Below, piece by piece: positions 1 through 5,014 of a stretch of 5,038 nucleotides of DNA. Location of the stretch: positions 1 through 5,038 of the forward strand of contig CAYQLH010000061.1 in assembly GCA_964418385.1 (NCBI GenBank), given 5' to 3'. The notes beneath the pieces are model-generated. The model was not told the origin of the DNA and ran no database searches. It saw only the letters and a program-made list of their open reading frames with translations. The translations under genes were made by a program, and so were the position numbers. The first letter of the stretch is position 1, and the number at the start of each line of letters is the position of its first letter. The stretch is from RGIG2560 sp964418385. GTDB taxonomy: Bacteria; Patescibacteriota; Microgenomatia; UBA1400; PJMF01.

Positions 1-50
1 CTTTGAGTACTATCAATGGAGTGATTAATCAATATGTATGAAATATCATA

Positions 51-1634
51 TTATTTAAGCTTGGCTACAATATTGTCAATGTTTGCTCCAGCAGCCAACA
101 GTTTATCAAGATTGTCTGCAATATCAGATGATTTAAGTTTTGTGATCAGTTCATCTGTGCTTTCATATGCCCCCGCAGTTACTAATGCGTTAAGATTGTC
201 ACAAATCATTTTAACATCTAAATGTTTAACTAATTCTTTAGCATTGACACCTGCGTCTAATACCTTCGATACAGGATATTTTTCCTTTATCTCTTCAATC
301 CTCGGATCATATCGGTTGTACGTGTCCAAAGTTTTAATTGGTCGGTTAATTTCGTACACAAACTCTAACTCTTCTTTGGTCAAATCTTCGCCGGCTTGTA
401 CTTTGTGGTCGATGGTGATCAGGGTCTTTTTGTCAGCAAAGGCTTCAAGAAACTCTTCACCGCCAGGGAGAGTTTTGACTTTGGCTTCTACGGTAGGAAC
501 AAGAGAGTCCTCGAGAGCTTGACCAGAGTTGAGACCGGAAATTTCAGCGACACGACCATCGGTGCCAAGACGAATGGAAGCGCAAGCATTACTAGCAACT
601 TGACCAGTGTCTTTGTCGCGCAGGTGAAAGAGAATAAATTTAGCGTGATTATCTTGAGGATCTACTTCATCATCACCAGAATAGCCGCCGGTTTCTAAAT
701 AGTTTTTACCAGTACCAGGATTGGCAACACACCACGGTGTACCTTCAGCAGCAGCGGCAAGTTTTTCTTCGTCACCAGGAAGATATTCAATCCACTCACC
801 ATTGACGTCTTCCGGATTTTCGGGAGACTTAATGACCACTTTGGTTTCCAACATAATTTTGGAGTAGAGTTTGTTAAAATTGCCAGACTTGATTAAGGCT
901 TCCATTTCTGCTTGCTGCTCGTCGCCGTCAGCATAAAAGTCTTCTTGAGAAATATTATAAAAATCCATAATTGCACCATAGACTTTGGCTAAGGCTGCAG
1001 GGTTAAGTTTGGGATAGGGAGCAACAGTGGTTTTGTCACGTTTGGCAAATTGTTTTTTGTCAGTGTCAAAAACACCCATCTTGGACATCCCTTCCCAAGC
1101 ATACATTTTAAACCAAACAGGATAGGGTGAATTTTCCACGCTCAAATAGTCAATCCAAGGTTGGAGTGACTCACGTTGATTTTTTTGGATATCTTCAATT
1201 AAATAATCTTTCTCGCGCTGAGAGAGTTCCCGACCTTGACCGTTGTCACGTAAAATCTGTTCTTGAGTACGCCAGTAACCTTCAGTAAAATCTTCCGGTA
1301 AGATGATTAAGTTAGATGAGGACATTTCTAAGATACGTTTTTCGCCTTCACTGCCGTGACGCTCAACAAACTGCTCTAGCCGCTCTAGCATGGCAAAGTT
1401 TCTCCGCTCGCTGTTGTTACCTTGGATTTTTTCGTGGCGCGTTTTGGCGATTTCTAGTGATTTTTGCGCGATATGTGAGTATTTGTTTTCAGCACCGATT
1501 TTGGATAAAAGTTTGGCGCCGATGTAGCGCTCGTATTGAGCAGCATCTATTTCTGACTTTTGTTTTGGTTGTTCTGGTAGATTATTATCTTGTTGCTCTT
1601 CTGGCGGGATGAATCCGTTTTCCAATTCTGGCAT
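51..1634 (-). CDS. Uncharacterised WC-motif protein with C-terminal helical repeats (CPR-type family)
   Basis: Function is unknown. Numbered from the ATG at 1634 the product is 527 residues. It opens with a polar Gln/Pro/Glu-rich segment (about 1-30), then a charged, probably helical region (31-165). Next comes the block WFKMYAWEGM (174-183), and about 100 residues later the motif GTPWCVA (298-304). After this come a predicted beta segment FILFHLRDKDTGQ (333-345), ASIRL (352-356), AEISGLNSGQ (363-372) and LTKEELEFVYE (418-428). The TxWCxA element recalls PcfJ-like and phage proteins, and I recall this block order from uncharacterised Patescibacteria proteins; neither gives a function. Residues 457-527 are helical repeats with AGV/AGA at 461, 487 and 515. 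There is no signal peptide or membrane segment, so it is probably cytoplasmic. I chose the ATG at 1634 over an in-frame GTG at 1673 because that GTG lies upstream of the predicted transcription start. It is divergent from the Lon-like gene and more AT-rich than its neighbours. Confidence 0.5.
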   Translation of the reverse strand: MPELENGFIPPEEQQDNNLPEQPKQKSEIDAAQYERYIGAKLLSKIGAENKYSHIAQKSLEIAKTRHEKIQGNNSERRNFAMLERLEQFVERHGSEGEKRILEMSSSNLIILPEDFTEGYWRTQEQILRDNGQGRELSQREKDYLIEDIQKNQRESLQPWIDYLSVENSPYPVWFKMYAWEGMSKMGVFDTDKKQFAKRDKTTVAPYPKLNPAALAKVYGAIMDFYNISQEDFYADGDEQQAEMEALIKSGNFNKLYSKIMLETKVVIKSPENPEDVNGEWIEYLPGDEEKLAAAAEGTPWCVANPGTGKNYLETGGYSGDDEVDPQDNHAKFILFHLRDKDTGQVASNACASIRLGTDGRVAEISGLNSGQALEDSLVPTVEAKVKTLPGGEEFLEAFADKKTLITIDHKVQAGEDLTKEELEFVYEINRPIKTLDTYNRYDPRIEEIKEKYPVSKVLDAGVNAKELVKHLDVKMICDNLNALVTAGAYESTDELITKLKSSDIADNLDKLLAAGANIDNIVAKLK

Positions 1635-1661
1635 AAATTCTTTCTGTGACTTATTGAATAT

Positions 1662-1690
1662 ATTTAAGCACACAAGACAATGCGAGTCAA
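1662..1690 (-). promoter_or_regulatory. Promoter of the minus-strand WC-motif gene
   Basis: Reading the minus strand, TTGACT (1690-1685) is followed by a 17-base spacer and TTAAAT (1667-1662), preceded by TGC (1670-1668), an extended -10 signature. Transcription would start near 1655, giving a leader of about 21 bases before the ATG at 1634. No good Shine-Dalgarno site is present, only AGAAAG about 5 bases upstream of the ATG. The match is read by eye; the start point is inferred from standard sigma70 spacing. Confidence 0.5.
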
Positions 1691-1822
1691 GAAGTAAAAC
1701 TTTTCATAAAAGCATTTTTGGACTCAAAAAATACTGTTTGACAAAAATTAGTCTCTTTGCTAAATCCGCGTGTTTTACCTTTATATTTGCAAGGACTCTG
1801 GCGATTTGGAAATTTCGCGCAC

Positions 1823-1852
1823 TTGCCAAACCACCATCGCGTGCGCTATAAT
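1823..1852 (+). promoter_or_regulatory. Promoter of the Lon-like ATPase gene (leaderless)
   Basis: TTGCCA (1823-1828), an 18-base spacer and a consensus TATAAT (1847-1852) lie directly in front of the gene. Standard spacing puts transcription start at about 1859-1861, at or within a few bases of the ATG at 1861, so the mRNA would have no leader and no Shine-Dalgarno site. A stop codon in the same frame at 1852-1854 rules out an upstream start. Confidence 0.5.
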
Positions 1853-1860
1853 AAGCACTA

Positions 1861-2922
1861 ATGTCAGAAAAAGTCAATCAATACGTGGTCTCGGAAATCA
1901 ACGAGCTCAAAGCTCGCCTCGCTGATGCCAAACTACCAGAGGCTGTTCAAAAAAAAGCCGAGCGCGACATCGTTTCGCTCGAACGCTCTCTCGACTTTGG
2001 TAACTATGACGAAAAATACGAAATGGTCACTCATTATATTGACTGGTTAATTCGCATTCCCTGGAATAAAATGACTCGCGACCGCCTAGACATCAACGAA
2101 ACCCGACGTATTTTTGACTCACACCACTACGGGATGATGGAAGTCAAAAATCGTTTTCTCGAATACGTTTCTATTCTCAAACTTCAAAACCAACAAGCAC
2201 CCGGTCAAGCCTATCGCGCGCCAATCTTGCTTTTGGTAGGTCTCGTGGGTACCGGCAAAACTACTTTTGCTTACTCGCTCGCCGAAGCACTGGGTCGCTA
2301 CATCGTCCGCATTCCTTTTGGCGGTATGGGTTCTGCCCGCGAGTTGCGTGGCTGGTCACGCTTACAACTCGAAGCCGAACCAGGCAAAATCATCAAAGGC
2401 ATGTGCGAAGTCGGCGTCCGCAATCCCATTTTTCTCCTCGATGAAATTGATCGTGTCGCCGAAAGTGCTCTCATGGACGTGATGGGCGTTTTAGTCGAAC
2501 TCCTTGATCCCGCGCAAAACAAAGCTTTCACTGATACTTACGTTGATTATCCCGTGGATCTTTCGCAAGCCATTTTCCTTTGTACCGCCAATAACACCAC
2601 CAAAATCGCTACCGCCGTGATGGACCGGATGGAAAAAATCTCCATGCCTTCCTACACCGATTACGAAAAAGAAATGATCGCCAAAAACTACATTTTGCCG
2701 CGCCTTTACTCCAATGCTGGCATTAAACCAGAACAAATCCACATCGACGAATCACTTTGGAGCAAAATTATTCGTCCCTTGGGCTACGATATGGGCATTC
2801 GCACTCTCGAGCGCACTCTCGAAAACATGGTCCGCAAAGCCGTCCGAAGTATGGTGGAGCAAGGCTCTACTGAAATCTGGGTGACGCCTGAAAACTCCAA
2901 AATTTTCCTTCCGCAATACTAA
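1861..2922 (+). CDS. Stand-alone Lon-type AAA+ ATPase, no protease domain
   Basis: The 353-residue product matches the middle of Lon protease. Residues 1-110 correspond to the helical segment before the Lon ATPase, including YIDWLIRIPW (59-68) and HHYGMMEVKNRFLEY (88-102). The AAA+ module has Walker A GLVGTGKT (127-134), Walker B FLLDEID (191-197), sensor 1 TANN (242-245), an arginine-finger DRME (255-258) and sensor 2 GIRTLER (312-318). It ends at the VTPEN segment (341-345) that in Lon precedes the protease domain. The Lon N-terminal substrate-binding domain and the Ser-Lys protease domain are absent, and the 63 bases downstream hold no remnant of the latter. All ATPase residues look intact, so ATP hydrolysis is likely. 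Proteolysis by this chain alone is not possible, so a cytoplasmic unfolding, remodelling or chaperone role is inferred. Pore loop 1 is unusual: the Lon-family RRTYIG is SRLQLE here (166-171), replacing the aromatic residue with Gln169. Start is fixed by the promoter and an upstream in-frame stop. Confidence 0.5.
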   Translation: MSEKVNQYVVSEINELKARLADAKLPEAVQKKAERDIVSLERSLDFGNYDEKYEMVTHYIDWLIRIPWNKMTRDRLDINETRRIFDSHHYGMMEVKNRFLEYVSILKLQNQQAPGQAYRAPILLLVGLVGTGKTTFAYSLAEALGRYIVRIPFGGMGSARELRGWSRLQLEAEPGKIIKGMCEVGVRNPIFLLDEIDRVAESALMDVMGVLVELLDPAQNKAFTDTYVDYPVDLSQAIFLCTANNTTKIATAVMDRMEKISMPSYTDYEKEMIAKNYILPRLYSNAGIKPEQIHIDESLWSKIIRPLGYDMGIRTLERTLENMVRKAVRSMVEQGSTEIWVTPENSKIFLPQY

Positions 2923-2950
2923 AAACGACGACATATCGCTCAATTATTTA

Positions 2951-2978
2951 TTGACAAAATTTAACTTCGTGTTACAAT
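2951..2978 (+). promoter_or_regulatory. Promoter of the ATP-grasp gene (leaderless)
   Basis: A perfect TTGACA (2951-2956), a 16-base spacer and TACAAT (2973-2978) preceded by TGT (2970-2972, extended -10) sit immediately before the ATG at 2986. Expected transcription start is about 2985, giving a leaderless mRNA. It lies in the 63-base gap after the Lon-like gene, which has no visible terminator. Confidence 0.5.
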
Positions 2979-2985
2979 ACGCCCG

Positions 2986-3975
2986 ATGCAAGACTATTAC
3001 CAAATTCCAGACGATCAATTACGATTTACTGCTCGTGCTTTCAAGCGCCTCGCTCGCGAGCGCGGCTGGTCAAACATCAAACGCGTTGGCCGTGATCTCA
3101 CGCTCCTGCTTGCCACTCGCCCTGACGGTCGCGTCATCTCACTTTACTCCGCCACCCCCCCCACCACCTCTGCCTTCGCGTTTATCCTCGCCAATGATAA
3201 ATATGCTACTTACGAATTACTCGAAAGTGTCGGCATCCGCCAACCCAAAACTATTCTCCTCAGTCTGGACAAACACGCTCAACTGACCCCAGAATCACTC
3301 GCCGCCGCCATCAAGCTCATCAAACAAGCTGGTGCCATCGTCATCAAACCACTCGACGAAGGTCACGGTCACGGCATCACCACCAACGTCCGCACTCACA
3401 AACAACTCACAGCCGCCGTTGCTCACGCCGCTGCTTACCGCTACGACGACAGCGCCCATCTACTCGCTCAAGCCCAAGTTACCAGCGAAACTCCAGAAGT
3501 CCGCGTGATTATGATCAACCACCACTTTGTCCTCGCAGTGGCACGCATTCCTGCCGCTGTTACCGGTGACGGTCAGCACAGCGTCAAAGAATTAATTACT
3601 TACGAAAACACCCACTTGCGCACTCGTCCATACGAATCAGACCTGGCCTTTATCGATCCTCAAGCCGCCGCTGCCTACCTAGGCGAGCATCTTGATGACA
3701 TCCCTGCCGCCGGCGAACAAGTGCGTGTCAGTGGTACTTGTAATCTTGGTCAGGGTGGTCGCGTCCGCGATATTTCTGCGCACATCACCCCAGAGCAGCG
3801 TTCTACCTGCGAGCTCATCAGCCGCACCCTGCAACTGCCTGTGGCTGGCCTAGACTTTTTTGGCGACTACATCATCGAAGTCAACGCTTGCCCTTCGCTT
3901 TACTATCCGCTGAGCAGTCCCGCCAGCGAGCTTGCCGTAGTGCGCTATCTTGAATACCTCGAGCAGTTACCATAA
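2986..3975 (+). CDS. ATP-grasp ligase, cyanophycin synthetase/GshF-like type
   Basis: The 329-residue product is an ATP-grasp enzyme, a family that activates a carboxylate as acyl phosphate and joins it to an amine or similar nucleophile. Residues 1-68 look like the pre-ATP-grasp domain. NDKYATYELLESVGI (70-84) opens the ATP-grasp fold. The nucleotide-binding region is VIKPLDEGHGHGIT (119-132, Lys121 with a glycine-rich loop). TGDGQHSVKELI (193-204) and PAAGEQVRVSGTCNLGQGG (240-258) closely follow the corresponding cyanophycin synthetase segments. Metal ligands are probably Asp290, Glu298 and Asn300 (AGLDFFGDYIIEVN). Cyanophycin synthetase is about 870 residues, with a C-terminal Mur-ligase-like half that this protein lacks, so it is unlikely to make cyanophycin alone. 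Substrates cannot be read from sequence; a peptide or amino-acid ligase or a modifier of a cell polymer is possible. No upstream start exists, because TAA at 2962-2964 is in frame and no start codon intervenes. A run of eight C lies at 3155-3162. Family confidence is high, substrate confidence low. Confidence 0.5.
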   Translation: MQDYYQIPDDQLRFTARAFKRLARERGWSNIKRVGRDLTLLLATRPDGRVISLYSATPPTTSAFAFILANDKYATYELLESVGIRQPKTILLSLDKHAQLTPESLAAAIKLIKQAGAIVIKPLDEGHGHGITTNVRTHKQLTAAVAHAAAYRYDDSAHLLAQAQVTSETPEVRVIMINHHFVLAVARIPAAVTGDGQHSVKELITYENTHLRTRPYESDLAFIDPQAAAAYLGEHLDDIPAAGEQVRVSGTCNLGQGGRVRDISAHITPEQRSTCELISRTLQLPVAGLDFFGDYIIEVNACPSLYYPLSSPASELAVVRYLEYLEQLP

Positions 3976-3982
3976 AACCTGC

Positions 3983-4011
3983 TTGCAAACCTTTTCGTTA
4001 TCTGCTATAAT
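3983..4011 (+). promoter_or_regulatory. Promoter of the DUF4190/FxLYD membrane protein gene
   Basis: TTGCAA (3983-3988), a 17-base spacer and TATAAT (4006-4011) preceded by TGC (4003-4005) form a near-consensus promoter with extended -10. Transcription would start about 4016-4019, leaving a leader of about 54 bases, unlike the two upstream genes. No terminator is seen between the ATP-grasp stop codon and this promoter. Confidence 0.5.
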
Positions 4012-4060
4012 ACAAACCAATCAGTATCTCGCTGAAAAAAGTTGTCGGCATTGTGCCGCT

Positions 4061-4068
4061 AGAGAGGT
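4061..4068 (+). promoter_or_regulatory. Shine-Dalgarno site of the membrane protein gene
   Basis: AGAGAGGT, whose GAGGT core can pair with the 16S rRNA tail, ends three bases before the ATG at 4072. It is the only convincing ribosome binding site in the window and supports this start. A small hairpin, CGGCA (4046-4050) with TGCCG (4054-4058), sits just upstream. Confidence 0.5.
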
Positions 4069-4071
4069 CTT

Positions 4072-4812
4072 ATGGAAGAAAAGCAATCGAAAGGTTTGGC
4101 GATCGCCAGTCTCGTGCTCAGCATCGTCGCCATTTTGGGCTGTTGGTTTCCACTTCTTAACGTCTTTTCAATGCTGTTGGCTGTGATTGGTCTAATTTTA
4201 GGTATTGTCGCCATTGTCAAAAAACAAGGCGGTATGGGTATTGCTGGTACCATTATCAGCGCTCTTAGTTTAATTCTTGCTTGGGGGATTAATTTCGGCA
4301 CCATCGCTATCCTTAAAACAGCCAATAATATTCTCGAGGAAAACTCCAAAACTGAAGGTTTGGATATCGTCACTTACAACTTAAGCGCAGATGGCGAAAA
4401 TACTGTTGTCACCGGTCAAGTTGCCAACAACACTGGCAAAACGCTCACCGGTGTCATGGTCCTTTTCCAAGGAGAAGGCACAGAAGGTAATGACTTAGGT
4501 GACAATTGTATCGATGCCACCGAAAGCCTGGCTGCGGGTGCCACTTGGGATTTCAAAGCAATTTGTTCCGGCACTCCCACTCAAATTACCGATGCGAAAG
4601 TCACTTTTGCCAACACCGATCCAGCCGCAAACGCCAATCCCAGTGATGCCGATGCTCCTGCTCCTGTGGCCGTACCCGCCGATGACGCCAACGCTGCACC
4701 TGTGGCCGCGCCCACTGAGTTGACACCACCTGATGATCTGACCGGTGCCAGTGCCGCGCCAATGCCTGTCGAAGTGAGACCGTCCGACGCTCCCGCTCCG
4801 ATTGCAAACTAA
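4072..4812 (+). CDS. DUF4190-like membrane protein with FxLYD-like domain
   Basis: The 246-residue protein starts with a short charged tail. Residues 8-82 are strongly hydrophobic with the glycine- and alanine-rich pattern of DUF4190-type proteins. They probably form three membrane segments (about 9-26, 30-50 and 56-81), with KKQGG (50-54) between the second and third. Residues about 98-180 resemble an FxLYD domain, a small beta-sandwich in envelope proteins: VVTGQVANNTGKTLTGVMVLF (112-132) and ESLAAGATWDFKAIC (151-165) match its usual VxGxVxNxSxxxLxxVxV and LxPGxxWxF pattern. Cys146 and Cys165 could form a disulfide if this part faces outside. Residues 181-246 are a low-complexity Ala/Pro/Asp tail without aromatic residues, probably disordered, with APVAVPADD and APVAAP echoes. 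The expected place is the cytoplasmic membrane with the beta domain and tail outside. The role is unknown; binding or envelope functions are guesses. It has its own promoter and Shine-Dalgarno site and is followed by an intrinsic terminator. Confidence 0.5.
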   Translation: MEEKQSKGLAIASLVLSIVAILGCWFPLLNVFSMLLAVIGLILGIVAIVKKQGGMGIAGTIISALSLILAWGINFGTIAILKTANNILEENSKTEGLDIVTYNLSADGENTVVTGQVANNTGKTLTGVMVLFQGEGTEGNDLGDNCIDATESLAAGATWDFKAICSGTPTQITDAKVTFANTDPAANANPSDADAPAPVAVPADDANAAPVAAPTELTPPDDLTGASAAPMPVEVRPSDAPAPIAN

Positions 4813-4842
4813 AAATCAAAAACAATTGATAAGTCTAGTTGT

Positions 4843-4879
4843 AAGCAAAACTCCGCTGACAAAAGTGGAGTTTTGTTTT
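4843..4879 (+). terminator. Intrinsic terminator after the membrane protein gene
   Basis: CAAAACTCCGCT (4846-4857) pairs with AGTGGAGTTTTG (4864-4875) around a six-base loop, a 12-bp stem with one G-U pair that can extend three pairs outward. The T-rich stretch TTTTGTTTT (4871-4879) overlaps the base of the stem. It starts about 30 bases past the stop codon of the membrane protein gene. Confidence 0.5.
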
Positions 4880-4933
4880 GCCTTCATTTTTCATAATTTG
4901 TTACAAATTAAAAGCACTTACGCCTGGAAAATT

Positions 4934-4957
4934 GCAATGCTGCACGTGCAGCATTGC
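4934..4957. repeat. Perfect 24-bp palindrome
   Basis: The half-site GCAATGCTGCAC is followed directly by its exact reverse complement GTGCAGCATTGC. As RNA it could form a stem of about 10 bp with an ACGU loop; as DNA it could be a dimeric protein site or a cruciform. On the plus strand no T tract follows. On the minus strand it is followed by AATTTT, so it could be a weak minus-strand terminator. Flanking AGCACTTA (4913-4920) and TGAGTGCT (4961-4968) can pair outside it. It lies about 50 bases upstream of the next promoter. Its function is unknown. Confidence 0.5.
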
Positions 4958-5005
4958 TCTTGAGTGCTGCCTCCATACTCACACCCAGCAAATTCGACGA
5001 ACTTA

Positions 5006-5014
5006 TGATATAAT
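5006..5014 (+). promoter_or_regulatory. Extended -10 promoter for a gene beyond the window
   Basis: TGATATAAT is an extended -10 element with a consensus TATAAT (5009-5014). No convincing -35 hexamer is present at 16-18 bases upstream. Transcription would begin near 5021. No start codon appears in the remaining bases to 5038, so the gene it serves is out of view. Confidence 0.5.

Noticed and set aside
31..52. Inverted repeat AATATG/CATATT just past the minus-strand stop codon, a possible terminator.
   Set aside because: The stem is short and all A/T-rich, with no stable core and no clear T tract on the minus strand. It is typical of chance in AT-rich DNA.
1671..1673. GTG as start of the minus-strand gene (540 residues).
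   Set aside because: It lies within the predicted promoter, between the -35 and -10 elements, and would not be on the transcript. The ATG at 1634 is preferred.
1715..1730. Inverted repeat TTTTTG-GACT-CAAAAA in the divergent intergenic region, a possible operator or terminator.
   Set aside because: The six-base, A/T-dominated arms have no G+C core, so there is too little to call a site.
1738..1766. Second promoter for the Lon-like gene: TTGACA, 17-base spacer, TAAATC preceded by TGC.
   Set aside because: The -10 matches poorly, and its leader of about 88 bases would lack a Shine-Dalgarno site before ATG 1861. The TTGCCA/TATAAT promoter is much better.
1316..1851. Plus-strand open frames of 98 and 80 residues opposite and beyond the start of the minus-strand gene.
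   Set aside because: They overlap a well-supported gene on the other strand, have no promoter or ribosome site, and show unnatural composition.
2923..2985. Remnant of a Lon protease domain after the ATPase gene.
   Set aside because: The gap is only 63 bases, holds the next gene's promoter, and encodes no Lon-like catalytic Ser or Lys segment.
4059..4825. Minus-strand open frames opposite the membrane protein gene.
   Set aside because: Their composition mirrors the plus-strand gene. Arg/His/Gln-rich translation is typical of the reverse of Ala/Pro-rich codons.
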